In this document: in pieces, positions 52,619 through 60,959 of the stretch
Layout: the number at the start of each line of letters is the position of its first letter
How positions within the stretch are numbered: position 1 is the stretch's first letter
DNA from: an uncultured Bacteroidales bacterium
Lineage (GTDB): Bacteria > Bacteroidota > Bacteroidia > Bacteroidales > Muribaculaceae
Assembly: GCA_905210435.1 (NCBI GenBank)
Contig: CAJLWO010000002.1
Span: 79,886-143,885, forward strand
Direction: 5' to 3'
Length of the DNA: 64,000 nucleotides
Notes under the pieces: generated by a model
What the model was told of the DNA's origin: nothing
What the model saw: the letters and a program-made list of their open reading frames with translations, nothing else
Database searches by the model: none
Position numbers and translations under genes: made by a program

Positions 52619-53955
52619 TTTCTTTTTCCGACCTCAACTTTAACTCCGTCGAAACGCTTCCGGGCTTCGAGGCCCGCGCTGCGTTCACTGTCAATTCCGC
52701 GTCAGTATTCCGCGAAGACGTGGATATTGTGCCGACTATTGTAGACGATACTCTCTCATACGTTCCGTGGGGCGGCGACAATCAGATGCCGTTCGACTTG
52801 CTCGCGCTCGTCGAAAAGGACGAAACTTTGGCAACCTGCCAGTGTTTCAACGCCGAGGTCTGCTACGGTTCGGGGCTGCAATACTGCGCCACCGAAGCCT
52901 CCGCTTCGGTCAAGTCGGCAGTCGATGACTTCCTACTTGACAACGACCTCGCCGCTTACTTTCTCGGCATCTGTCAGGACTTCAAGCACTTCGGATTCGC
53001 CGTATCAGTGCTTATTCTCAATGAGGACGGCACAAGGATTGTGCGCCTGTTGAGAAAGGAAGCCTGTTATTGCCGCTTCACTCCGGCTGACAAGCACGGT
53101 CGTATTTCCAAAATCCTTTACGCCAACTGGCGTAAACCCATCTCGTCGCGGAGCGACATCGAGGAAATCGACCTACTCGACCAGACTTCGCCGTGGCGAG
53201 ATCTGCAAGACAAACTCGCCAAAAAGTCGAAGTGCCGGAAATTTGCTATTGTATCGCGCATCCCGACCGTGGATAGCACATACTATCCAATTCCGTATTA
53301 CGGCGCGTTGTTCCGGGGTAAGTGGTACAACATCAAGCAGCTTATCGGCATCGCAAAGGAAGCGAAGCTCAAAAACTCCGCTCCCATAAAGTACCACATC
53401 GAGGTCGGGGCGAAATATTGGGAGTCAATATTTCGTGCCGAGGGCATCACCGACCGCCGCAAGCAACAGGCGCGTATCGTCGCCGAGAAACAGCAGATTC
53501 TCGACTTCCTCACAGGTGCCGAGAACAGCGGCAAAGCCTGGTTCTCGACGTTCTATGTTACGCCCGATGGCAAGGAACAGCACGACGTGGTAATCAACAA
53601 GATTGACGATAGCAAGGAGGGCGGCGACTGGGAAACCGACATTCAGGAAGCAATCAATATGATATGCTTTACTATGCGGGTGCATAGTAATCTTGTCGGT
53701 TCCGTGCCGGGCAAGGCGCAGTCCAACAACTCCGGCTCGGACAAGCGCGAGCTTTACACCATAGCCCAAGCCCTCCAGAAGCCATATCACGACCTGCTCT
53801 TTACCGTGCATCGTATCATTATCCGATTTAACGGCTGGCAGGGCGTTCACCCCGAAATCCCCTTTATCCAACTTACCACGCTTGACGAGCATACCGACGC
53901 AAAGCAAGTGAAACTCCCCAACGCAAACGACAATGGCAAAGCTGATAACGACTGA
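52612..53955 (+). CDS. Portal protein candidate
   Basis: 447 residues. MDFSFSDLNFNSVETLPGFE is followed by VPWGGDNQMPFDLLALVEKDETLATCQCFNAEVCYGSGL, the type of opening seen in portal proteins of Bacteroidales phages (N-Q-M-P-x-D-L). The middle has GKWYNIKQLIGIAKEAKLKNSAPIKYHIE and a helical region (IVAEKQQILDFLTG), and the end has the NMICFTMRVHSNLVGSVPGKAQSNNSGSDKRE stretch and a helix near the DNA channel. Size and place before a connector-like gene fit. The assignment is likely but not from a formal signature. Confidence 0.72.
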   Translation: MDFSFSDLNFNSVETLPGFEARAAFTVNSASVFREDVDIVPTIVDDTLSYVPWGGDNQMPFDLLALVEKDETLATCQCFNAEVCYGSGLQYCATEASASVKSAVDDFLLDNDLAAYFLGICQDFKHFGFAVSVLILNEDGTRIVRLLRKEACYCRFTPADKHGRISKILYANWRKPISSRSDIEEIDLLDQTSPWRDLQDKLAKKSKCRKFAIVSRIPTVDSTYYPIPYYGALFRGKWYNIKQLIGIAKEAKLKNSAPIKYHIEVGAKYWESIFRAEGITDRRKQQARIVAEKQQILDFLTGAENSGKAWFSTFYVTPDGKEQHDVVINKIDDSKEGGDWETDIQEAINMICFTMRVHSNLVGSVPGKAQSNNSGSDKRELYTIAQALQKPYHDLLFTVHRIIIRFNGWQGVHPEIPFIQLTTLDEHTDAKQVKLPNANDNGKADND

Positions 53956-54772
53956 CGCGCAGTTGCGCTCACATCTTCCGAACATCATCGCCTCGGTCAA
54001 GGGCGAAACGCCCTTTATCGAAAGGCTCGCGCTCTTTCTCGACCTCGCCGAGGACTGGGTCAGAACGACTTTCACTTCCGAAACCACCTTTAACACCATC
54101 TGCGGCTATACCGACTCGAACCCGCTTAAAATCCTTACTTCGCGGCTCGCTGTCGCCGACGCTCTGCGCCGGGCTATTCCATCGCTCGACATCGTGCTTT
54201 CGCCTAACGGCTTTGCGGTGGTGAACACCTCAAACCTCGCTCCGGCATCGAAACCGCGTGTCGACAGACTCATAGGCTCGATGCTGAGCCACCGCGACGA
54301 TTGCATCGCCGCTCTCTTGCCCGGACTCGTCGGGGCATCGAAGTGGCTCACATCCTCACAGGCCGACTTCTTCGGCGCGACACTTTTCCCTGACCTCGCT
54401 ATCGTGGATAGTGTAGGCAACGTACAGGGCTGTCGTTGGGACAAGTATCTGGAACTGCGCCCGCAGGTCATAGACCTTGAGGCATCACTGGCCGAAGAAT
54501 GGTTGTCGCCGGAACTGATGTCAGCACTCCGCTCCGAAAATCTGCGCGGAGATCTGACAGAAAAGCGGCACGAGATTGTCAGGCAGGTAAAAGCGCAGGT
54601 CGTGGGCTACCTGCGGTCGGGGTCGTTCAACTCGCGGAGGCTCGCAGATATTGTGAATTATATCCGGCTGAACCCCGAATTTTTCAGCGAATGGCACCAG
54701 TCGGAAACCGCGAAGCTGTTTGCGCCGCCGGTCTTTCGTAATGAAAAGAAGGCTTCGGGCTACTTCTTTTAG
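53933..54772 (+). CDS. DUF6712-type head-tail connector protein
   Basis: 279 residues, overlaps the portal gene by 23 bases. MAKLITTDAQLRSHLPNIIA and FIERLALFLDLAEDWVRTTFT open the protein; LTSRLAVADALRRAIPSLD and LNPEFFSEWHQSETAKLFAPPVFRNEKKASGYFF close it. This order is typical of DUF6712 proteins, which lie behind the portal gene in Bacteroidetes phages. It is a probable adaptor between portal and tail. Confidence 0.72.
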   Translation: MAKLITTDAQLRSHLPNIIASVKGETPFIERLALFLDLAEDWVRTTFTSETTFNTICGYTDSNPLKILTSRLAVADALRRAIPSLDIVLSPNGFAVVNTSNLAPASKPRVDRLIGSMLSHRDDCIAALLPGLVGASKWLTSSQADFFGATLFPDLAIVDSVGNVQGCRWDKYLELRPQVIDLEASLAEEWLSPELMSALRSENLRGDLTEKRHEIVRQVKAQVVGYLRSGSFNSRRLADIVNYIRLNPEFFSEWHQSETAKLFAPPVFRNEKKASGYFF

Positions 54773-54869
54773 CGGTGTCGGGGCAATCGGCAGTCGGTGA
54801 AGCTACGTCGCAGGGGTCATTTGTCGGTCATATCGCATTGGAGTTATGGCACGAGGCACTGATTTTCCT

Positions 54870-55048
54870 GTGCGAAATTAGAATATGCGTCAGCAGGTCA
54901 AGGGCAGGTTTGCACTCCGTGTTCCTCCGTTCTTCGCTCCGTTGCAGAACGGCTTTCACCCTTGACTCTCTCAGCCTCCTATGCACATTCTTTGATTTGC
55001 ACGTAAAATCTAAAGTGCTTCGGCACATAACTCTTAAATCAATTCGAT
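54870..55048 (+). promoter_or_regulatory. Nested-hairpin leader, copy 4 of 4
   Basis: GAATATGC (54881-54888) opposite GCACATTC (54983-54990) with one mismatch; GTCAAGGG (54897-54904) with CCCTTGAC (54959-54966); CCGTTC (54927-54932) with GAACGG (54947-54952). The loop TTCGCTCCGTTGCA (54933-54946) and CAGGTTTGC (54905-54913) match copy 1. It ends in TTTGCACGTAAAA, then a GTGCTTCGGCAC hairpin, and the ATG at 55049. Confidence 0.7.
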
Positions 55049-55291
55049 ATGATACTTCCCGACAAACGACCCGTTGAGCGCGACTTCGCCAACCTCACCG
55101 ACTACTCGCAGACTTGCCCCGACGGTGCAAGAAAGTTCTTCGCCTTCATCCATTTCACCGATGAATCGACCTGCCTTTTCGCAAACATCTTCACGTTCAG
55201 CAGAACATTCGCCACGATGCTCGTGATGGAAAAATTCAGCGACTGCCTCGAATATATCAGCAGTATCAATATCCACGAGCAGGAATATTGA
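55049..55291 (+). CDS. Small hypothetical protein under structured leader
   Basis: 80 residues: MILPDKRPVERDFANLTDYSQTCP, then KFFAFIHFTDESTCLFANIFTF and FSDCLEYISSINIHEQEY. Acidic end, three Cys. Family unknown. It is a single-gene cassette that interrupts the portal-connector-tail order, has the 54.9-kb copy of the leader and a terminator (55310-55340). An anti-defence role would be by association with ardA only. Confidence 0.62.
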   Translation: MILPDKRPVERDFANLTDYSQTCPDGARKFFAFIHFTDESTCLFANIFTFSRTFATMLVMEKFSDCLEYISSINIHEQEY

Positions 55292-55309
55292 ACGACCCGA
55301 CCCACCTGT

Positions 55310-55340
55310 GGCGGCTCCCACTCCGGGAGTCGCCTTTGCT
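55310..55340 (+). terminator. Terminator of the 80-residue protein gene
   Basis: GGCGGCTCCC (55310-55319) pairs with GGGAGTCGCC (55325-55334) apart from one G-U, followed by TTTGCTG. It is also followed by GTACC-TTCGC-GGTAC (55368-55382), a dyad with a TACCTTCG -7-like element. Confidence 0.65.
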
Positions 55341-55385
55341 GTCTTTTACCCGGTAAGGGCATTACCGTACCTTCGCGGTACAATA

Positions 55386-56213
55386 ATGCTCATACCTATG
55401 CAGACAATCTCGATTAACTTCATCGTACCGCAGGGCTGGCACGAGCTTTCCGATAAACAGCTCCGCTATGTTTATCAGCTTCTCGCCGATGATTTCGCCA
55501 CCGACGACAAATCGTGCCAACGAGAGCAGAGTCAAGCTCGCTTGGACTATGCCGAGTGCAGCCGATTTTGCTGGGAAGAAATCAAGACCTTATGCCTTCT
55601 CCAGTGGAGCGGCACAAAGGTTATCGGTCGGCAAGACAGCGGGGCCTATCTCCTCAAAAAAGCAAAGATTCTTTTTGAGGTTACTCCCTTGACCCTCGCA
55701 GAGCTGCTGCCGCATCTCGACTGGCTCGCTTCTCTGCCGACGGTTCCCGTCAGGCTATCCAAAATCAACCGCCAGCACGCTCTCCCGGCTGACTTCTCCG
55801 AAGTGCCGTTTGAGACTTTCATTATCTGCGACAACCTCTATCAAGGTTATCTCCAGACGCAGAACGATGAACTGCTCGACCAACTTGGTGCTACGCTCTA
55901 TGGCAAGGCCATGACCTTCAAGCCATACGAGCGCATAAGCATCTTCTACTGGTTCGCCGCGCTCAAAGATACCTTCTCGCGCAAATTCCCGGATTTCTTT
56001 CAGCCAATCAGCGCCGCCACCGGCGGCAACCTGCTCGGCTCTGCCGCGCCCTCGGTCGAGGACGCGATGAACGCTCAGATCCGTGCCCTCACCAAAGGTG
56101 ATGCCACGAAAGAGAAAGAAGTCCTCGCGCTCGATACTCACCGCGCACTCACTGAGCTTAACGCCCAGGCTCGTGAGTATAAGGAACTGAACGCCAAAAC
56201 CGCCTCCAAATGA
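55386..56213 (+). CDS. Hypothetical phage protein, probable tail assembly/completion
   Basis: 275 residues from the ATG at 55386 (MLIPMQTISINFIVP); the ATG at 55398 is also possible. SINFIVPQGWHELSDKQLRYVYQLLADDF and SLPTVPVRLSKINRQHALPADFSEVPFETFIICDNLYQGYLQ are the strongest landmarks; the C-terminal part is helical and charged. It resembles the protein found between portal and tail genes in related prophages. Overlaps the next gene by 4 bases. Confidence 0.62.
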   Translation: MLIPMQTISINFIVPQGWHELSDKQLRYVYQLLADDFATDDKSCQREQSQARLDYAECSRFCWEEIKTLCLLQWSGTKVIGRQDSGAYLLKKAKILFEVTPLTLAELLPHLDWLASLPTVPVRLSKINRQHALPADFSEVPFETFIICDNLYQGYLQTQNDELLDQLGATLYGKAMTFKPYERISIFYWFAALKDTFSRKFPDFFQPISAATGGNLLGSAAPSVEDAMNAQIRALTKGDATKEKEVLALDTHRALTELNAQAREYKELNAKTASK

Positions 56214-56707
56214 CAGCGCAACTCAACGGTCGATGGAACGCGGCGGCTTTCTTTGAAAACCTGACCGCAACCAACCGCCTTGCCCGACAAGAAGGTTTTA
56301 CCTTCTGCCGCGTCAGCGGTCTTGACGGCTTCGAGGAAGCGGTCAACGAGGCACAGACTCAAACAGCCTTCGTCTGCGTCAGCGATATAGCCGACGGCTA
56401 TACCGAGTTGAACAACACGCCGCGCACCCGCCGCGTCAAAACCGTGTTTTTCGCTATGCGCCACGCCGCCGAGGATATGGCGGCCCGCGCCGAGTGCATG
56501 GAGATCATGCGCGAACTGTTCCGTCAGTTCATGTCGCGGCTTCTCCCTGAAAAAGTCAAGTTGGAGCAGAACTGCATCTACCTTGACCCCCGAATAACGT
56601 TCAACGAGATTGACCGCTATTTTTTCAGTGGCGCCGCCGGTGCTTATTTCCAGATAGCCGTCGATGTGTTCACCGATTTAAGATACAACCCCGATGAATG
56701 GGCGTAA
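56210..56707 (+). CDS. Hypothetical tail-completion-like protein
   Basis: 165 residues: MTAQLNGRWNAAAFFENLTATN, then a beta-alpha pattern (QTAFVCVSDIADGYTELNNTPRTRRVKTVFFAMRHA) and a helical C-terminal part (CMEIMRELFRQFMSRLLP). It is joined by ATGA-type overlaps to the previous and next genes. A neck or tail-completion role is inferred from order only. Confidence 0.6.
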   Translation: MTAQLNGRWNAAAFFENLTATNRLARQEGFTFCRVSGLDGFEEAVNEAQTQTAFVCVSDIADGYTELNNTPRTRRVKTVFFAMRHAAEDMAARAECMEIMRELFRQFMSRLLPEKVKLEQNCIYLDPRITFNEIDRYFFSGAAGAYFQIAVDVFTDLRYNPDEWA

Positions 56708-56814
56708 GCCCATCGGCAAAGTTGGCGCTTGAACGTCAGCGGGCGCAGGGCGCAGCTCTGCGGTCGATGGTGCAAGCTATCAAGCCAACCTTTGCCAATG
56801 GAACATTCCTATGA
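56698..56814 (+). CDS. Very small protein translationally coupled between neck genes
   Basis: 38 residues: MGVSPSAKLALERQRAQG, then AALRSMVQAIKPTFANGTFL. The ATG lies inside the last codons of the upstream gene (GAATGGGCGTAA) and the stop overlaps the next ATG (CCTATGAA). Basic, helical. The reading frame exactly bridges the two genes, as expected for a true coupled gene. The same DNA can also fold: GGCAAAGTTGGC with GCCAACCTTTGCC. Confidence 0.55.
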   Translation: MGVSPSAKLALERQRAQGAALRSMVQAIKPTFANGTFL

Positions 56815-57239
56815 ATACAGATAAAAACAGTGTCGAAGCCCGCCGTAAATACGTCCGGGCCTTCAACTCCACTATGGTAAAGATATGGCGCGAGCAAATC
56901 GCCCTTCTCGGTGTCATCGATACTGGGGCGCTTTACCGCTCGACGGTCGGCATATCTATGACAGCCGACGGCAAGTTCATCGACATTACTCTTGAACAGG
57001 CATTTAACACCTACGGTCTTTTCGTTGACTATGGCACGGGCCGCAATACTCCGCGAGGCAACCCCGGCGACATTGGCAAAGCCAACGGTCGCAAGCGCAA
57101 GCGGTGGTTCTCTCGCAAGTATTTCGCTTCCGTAATGAACATTCAGGAGTTCTACGCAGACTCTCTCGGCCAGGAGTTCTGCCGTGCCATTTCCAACGCT
57201 CTCAATCCCGACATTATGCGCCGCACTATAACATTATAG
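56811..57239 (+). CDS. HK97 gp10-like neck protein candidate
   Basis: 142 residues. IALLGVIDTGALYRSTVGISMTADGKF and LFVDYGTGRNTPRGNPGDIGK match the D-T-G-x-L-x-x-S and F-V-D-x-G-T pattern of gp10-type tail-completion proteins. RKRKRWFSRKYFASVMNIQEFYADSLGQEF is the basic C-terminal part. It follows the coupled 38-residue gene. Confidence 0.68.
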   Translation: MNTDKNSVEARRKYVRAFNSTMVKIWREQIALLGVIDTGALYRSTVGISMTADGKFIDITLEQAFNTYGLFVDYGTGRNTPRGNPGDIGKANGRKRKRWFSRKYFASVMNIQEFYADSLGQEFCRAISNALNPDIMRRTITL

Positions 57240-57352
57240 CTAATCTATTTTGCAATAGACCTTTGCAGATACTCTCTATTGCTATCTCAATAGCATAGTC
57301 TACAATGCCTTCAATTATGGTTTATTCGACCAATCGTTTCTGAAATAACAGT

Positions 57353-58096
57353 TTAATTCAACGAAATCCTCAAATAAACCATTTCGTTGTGGATTATATC
57401 ATAAGAACGCAAATATAGACAATTATTTTTGTTCCAAAAAATCTGCTTATAATGTTCCTCCTCAAATGTAAACAGACAGTTTTCTCCACTATAATCAGTG
57501 TTCTTGTAGGCTTGTATTTCATAAATCAGATTTTCTCGCCTATCAAAGAAATGCAAGTCTAATGAGAGATCGCAATCACCAAGAACCTGACAAACATAAA
57601 TGCCATTTTTGTTCACCGCTATTGGCTCATATAATGTTCTCATGATTAGTTTGCCGGCTGTTGAATCATACCACAACACCGAATTGTTATGATAATCCAA
57701 AGGAACTTTAAATCCCAATAACTTCAAGTCTGGATAATATAGCAGATTATCAATACAATATAATTCATCGTCTGTTACAGCTTCATATATCGCACATCTA
57801 TCAACTGAATCCAAATCAGCTATTTGTTCTCTTACGTCTTGAAAAATTTTATTCAAAACGTCATATTGAGCGATTGAATCCACACGTTGAGGATAGATAT
57901 TATAATCATCTGACGTGCTATCTGCTTGCATATACTCCTCTTTGCTGATTTTTTCCACCGAAAAAACAGCTTTTGCAACTGCAACTTCAGAATCAGCATT
58001 AACTTCGTTAGAGTTGCAATTACAGGATATTAACAATATGGTAATGAGCAATCCGCCAAAAGCTATAACACCTACTATTTTATGCCAATTCTTCAT
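57353..58096 (-). CDS. Hypothetical low-GC lipoprotein (cargo gene)
   Basis: 247 residues with a type II signal (MKNWHKIVGVIAFGGLLITI then LLISC, Cys near 25). The mature part is beta-rich (YPDLKLLGFKVPLDYHNNSVLWYDSTAGKLIMR, CDLSLDLHFFDRRENLIYEI). It is on the reverse strand within the late region, low-GC, with TAACTTTG upstream (reverse of 58,121-58,128). It looks like a lysogenic-conversion lipoprotein, possibly surface-exposed; function unknown. Confidence 0.68.
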   Translation of the reverse strand: MKNWHKIVGVIAFGGLLITILLISCNCNSNEVNADSEVAVAKAVFSVEKISKEEYMQADSTSDDYNIYPQRVDSIAQYDVLNKIFQDVREQIADLDSVDRCAIYEAVTDDELYCIDNLLYYPDLKLLGFKVPLDYHNNSVLWYDSTAGKLIMRTLYEPIAVNKNGIYVCQVLGDCDLSLDLHFFDRRENLIYEIQAYKNTDYSGENCLFTFEEEHYKQIFWNKNNCLYLRSYDIIHNEMVYLRISLN

Positions 58097-58198
58097 GCTA
58101 TTTTGTATTTGCCGTTGTCATGCGCAAAGTTACACATTTTCGTTGACATACAGCGCACTCCGTTGAAAATTCGTGTCTTTTCCCCGGTATAGTTGCCG

Positions 58199-58234
58199 CC
58201 ATAACTTTGCCGTATAAACAGCATCAGTTATGGC
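58199..58234 (+). promoter_or_regulatory. Late promoter TAACTTTG paired with start-codon region
   Basis: GCCATAACT (58198-58206) is the exact complement of AGTTATGGC (58226-58234). TAACTTTG is at 58202-58209 and the ATG at 58230-58232. The same arrangement and nearly the same bases occur before the portal gene. Confidence 0.68.
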
Positions 58235-59258
58235 TATTGATACAAAATCACTTTCTCAACTCATTGCCGAGTTTCGCAAGTTGCAGACCAAAGACTCCAT
58301 AACCCCGGAGTCGTTGGGCTATATCCTGCAACGTATCGCAGACCTGCTCGCTACCGCCGGAACCTCGGAGACTCAGGCAATCCTCGGCAACTGGTACAAT
58401 ACGCTCTCCAAGGTCGATCACACCGCCGTCTGCAAATTGCAGCAAGGCCCGGCTGACCGTAACTTCGTCAGGCTCTCGAACACGTTCATCGACCTGCTGA
58501 CTGGCCAGCAGATGACAAACGAGAACGCCACAATAATAAATATGGCAACCACCGAGCGGGCCGGGGCGATGAAAGCGCAGCAGGTAGTTGACCTCAACAA
58601 TACCCGACGCGCCGTTGCCGACATCGAGAAACTTCTTGATGTGATTCAGGCCAAACTCGGCATGACCGAAGGCTCCAAAGGGCTGTATAACACAGCCCAG
58701 ATTTCGTGCGTAGTCCAAAACGGACAACTGCACGTCCTCGGCGCACAGCAGCTTATCGCTGACGGATATGTGCCATATATCTTCCGTCCCGTCCGAAAGC
58801 GCAATCCTTTCAAGGACAAGGACGCGACCGCCGAGCAACTGGCCGCGAAAAAGTATTGCTCCGTCAAGAAAGGATGGGGTGTGTTCGGCTCGCTCTATGC
58901 CGTGAAACTCAACGGCACTCAGGTTATGTTCTCCACCGGCCCGCACAATCTTCTATGCACGGAAAAGCAGCCGGGATATTCCGGTTTGCCTGAGTATTTC
59001 GTCTCCCACAGCGTCAACAAGGAGGGGAACAGGACTTTCGGCTGGGGGCGCACATCGGTGCATTTGCTCGACGGCAACCTCGCAAAAACGACTGCGAGGA
59101 AAAAGGAGCGTATGATAAGGCTGCGCTTCGGAATCGGTTTCGCAAAACCGATTTATCCCGGACGCGCCGCCATCACACCGGCCAATCTCGCAAGCTCGCT
59201 CGCCGAGTTCTTTCTTATCTACAATCCCGCAACCGAAAAATGGACTTTCGGGAAATAA
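58230..59258 (+). CDS. Phage structural protein, possible fibre/baseplate
   Basis: 342 residues. A helical N-terminal half (SLSQLIAEFRKLQTKDSITPESLGYILQRIADLLA; NTRRAVADIEKLLDVIQAKLG) is followed by a beta-rich part (VVQNGQLHVLGAQQLIADGYVPYIFRPVRKRN and WTFGK at the end). This trimeric-fibre-like architecture is common in proteins just before the lysis cassette in Bacteroidales prophages. It restarts the late transcript after the reverse lipoprotein. Confidence 0.62.
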   Translation: MAIDTKSLSQLIAEFRKLQTKDSITPESLGYILQRIADLLATAGTSETQAILGNWYNTLSKVDHTAVCKLQQGPADRNFVRLSNTFIDLLTGQQMTNENATIINMATTERAGAMKAQQVVDLNNTRRAVADIEKLLDVIQAKLGMTEGSKGLYNTAQISCVVQNGQLHVLGAQQLIADGYVPYIFRPVRKRNPFKDKDATAEQLAAKKYCSVKKGWGVFGSLYAVKLNGTQVMFSTGPHNLLCTEKQPGYSGLPEYFVSHSVNKEGNRTFGWGRTSVHLLDGNLAKTTARKKERMIRLRFGIGFAKPIYPGRAAITPANLASSLAEFFLIYNPATEKWTFGK

Positions 59259-59261
59259 AAA

Positions 59262-59471
59262 GAAAGCCCGAAGTTGACGCTCCGGGGGTGCTATCTTTTA
59301 TACTTCTCAACTGAAAGCCCACAGGGGGTTGCTATCATCGATACGTCGCACAGGAAAGCCGTGGTAAATACTACGAGGGTGCTATCCGGCATCTGTCAGA
59401 GGTATCCACTTTTCTTAGCTTGGCTTCACTTTCGTTCAGAGGTGTCCGGTCGGATTAGCTTGGTTTCACTT
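59262..59471 (+). repeat. Tandem array of short stem-loop units
   Basis: GAAAGCC at 59262, 59313 and 59354 is each time followed about 20 bases later by GGGGTGCTATC, GGGGTTGCTATC or GGGTGCTATC. Next come two copies of AGAGGTRTCC plus TTAGCTTGGYTTCACTT (59415-59431 and 59455-59471, period 40). The first three units can each fold into an imperfect hairpin. The array fills the gap before the lysis cassette. Confidence 0.6.
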
Positions 59472-59530
59472 AACAATACGCAAAGATAATACTTTTTCTT
59501 CACATACACAACTCGTTAACCCACAAAATC

Positions 59531-59755
59531 ATGAATCTCCACAAACATAAGCCTACAATTCAGCTTCTATCCGCAATTCTGCTGATAGTGGTAGGCTGCG
59601 GCCTCCTGATTTCCGGCTTCATCATGCCTCCGCCCGGCGAAATTCATAATTCCGTCCTTGTCGCCTTCGGCGAGATTCTGACTTTCGCGGGCGCTTTGTT
59701 CGGCATTGACTACCACTATAAATACAAAAACCATGACAACAATCAAGAAAGGTAG
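59531..59755 (+). CDS. Holin-like small membrane protein
   Basis: 74 residues. Two membrane segments: LLSAILLIVVGCGLLISGFIM (about 13-33) and VLVAFGEILTFAGALFGI (about 42-59), separated by a short turn, with basic ends (HKHKP and YHYKYKNHD). It overlaps the amidase gene by 23 bases. Size, topology and order fit a phage holin, but Bacteroidales holins are poorly defined. Confidence 0.7.
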   Translation: MNLHKHKPTIQLLSAILLIVVGCGLLISGFIMPPPGEIHNSVLVAFGEILTFAGALFGIDYHYKYKNHDNNQER

Positions 59756-60362
59756 CAGGGGCGACACCGTCGCCCTCCTGCAACGCAAACTCAACCTCAT
59801 TCCTGACGGTATCTTCGGCCCGATTACCGATGAAGCCGTTCGCGATTTTCAGAAATCGCACGGCATCGCCGTGGACGGCATCGTAGGCCCGAAGACCTGG
59901 GCGGCTCTCGGTGTGGGCTCGTTACCGAACACCCGGCGCATCGACAAGATAATCCTCCATTGTTCGGCCACGCCGGAGGGGAAGGATTATACTGTCGCCC
60001 AAATCCGCCAATGGCATCTTGCCCGTGGCTTCTCCGATGTCGGCTATCACTATGTGATATACCGCGACGGTTCCGTTCATCGTGGCCGTCCTGAAACCCA
60101 GGTCGGCGCACACACGACCGGCTACAACCCTCATTCCATCGGAATCTGCTACATCGGAGGCTGCGCAGCCACCAAAAACGCCAAGGGGGAATATCCTCCC
60201 AAAGACACGCGCACTCCGGAGCAACGTGCCTCGCTCGTCAAACTTGTTGCCGAGATGCGGAAGAAATATCCCGGCGCCACAGTACACGGACACAACGAGT
60301 TCGCAAACAAGGCTTGTCCTTCGTTCAACGTTCAGAAAGAGCCTGAGCTATGCGGTCGTTAA
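59733..60362 (+). CDS. Phage endolysin: peptidoglycan-binding plus N-acetylmuramoyl-L-alanine amidase
   Basis: 209 residues from the ATG at 59733. N-terminal peptidoglycan-binding domain (VALLQRKLNLIPDGIFGP, then VDGIVGPKTWAALG), then an amidase_2 domain with zinc ligands in IILHCSATPEG, GAHTTGYNPHSIGICYIGG, and GHNEFANKACPSFNV. It cuts the amide between MurNAc and L-Ala. It overlaps the holin-like gene upstream and the spanin-like gene downstream by 13 bases. No signal peptide, so export needs the holin. Confidence 0.93.
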   Translation: MTTIKKGSRGDTVALLQRKLNLIPDGIFGPITDEAVRDFQKSHGIAVDGIVGPKTWAALGVGSLPNTRRIDKIILHCSATPEGKDYTVAQIRQWHLARGFSDVGYHYVIYRDGSVHRGRPETQVGAHTTGYNPHSIGICYIGGCAATKNAKGEYPPKDTRTPEQRASLVKLVAEMRKKYPGATVHGHNEFANKACPSFNVQKEPELCGR

Positions 60363-60820
60363 TCTTCATCCTCGCGCTGGCACTCATCACCTCGTGCCGC
60401 TCACATAAGGAACTGCAACAGGACAAGTCCCTCGCAGTCGATTCCGTCGCCCGGTCGGAACATCACCGCACAATCGCGGTGATTGACTCCGCTATCCGCA
60501 ATATTGATTTTAGCTTCGATACCCTGAAAATCAATATCGAGCGGCCTTATTCCATTGGCGACATCGTCGCCTGTCAGCCTGAGATTATTCGCATCAAGGC
60601 TGTAAAGGGGCGCGTGGTTGACCGGCGGCGTGTTCATAAGGACAGCGTCGAAGCCTTCAATCGGCTTGATACGGTGGCTTATCGTCAATCAGCCGCCGAG
60701 ACTTCGACAGAACACACCGCCACGACGCGCCTCTATAATCCGCCTGACGGCACGGCGGTTATAATAATCGCGCTTATAATCGTCGGGATTTTATTCTTCG
60801 TTTGCTATCGCAAGCGCTGA
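60350..60820 (+). CDS. Unimolecular spanin candidate
   Basis: 156 residues. The N-terminus is a lipoprotein signal (MRSLIFILALALITSCRS, Cys16) and the C-terminus a membrane helix with a positive end (AVIIIALIIVGILFFVCYRKR). Between them is a periplasmic stretch of about 110 residues with a beta-rich core (DFSFDTLKINIERPY, EIIRIKAVKGRVVDRR). A lipid anchor in the outer membrane plus a C-terminal inner-membrane helix is exactly the u-spanin layout, so it should join the two membranes at the last step of lysis. It is third in the lysis cassette. Confidence 0.78.
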   Translation: MRSLIFILALALITSCRSHKELQQDKSLAVDSVARSEHHRTIAVIDSAIRNIDFSFDTLKINIERPYSIGDIVACQPEIIRIKAVKGRVVDRRRVHKDSVEAFNRLDTVAYRQSAAETSTEHTATTRLYNPPDGTAVIIIALIIVGILFFVCYRKR

Positions 60821-60959
60821 TTTCATAAAGCACTGAAAGTAGAAGTTTTTTCATAAATTGGCAGAGCGAGTTGCCCGTGAGGGTAGCTCGTTTTGTTTTA
60901 TATGTCGCGTTCATCTTTTCTGACCCTCCCGGCTGGTGGCGGATGTCGGCCATACTGAC

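Noticed and set aside
59262..59471. CRISPR array
   Set aside because: The units differ in sequence and spacing, repeats are not identical, and no cas genes are present.
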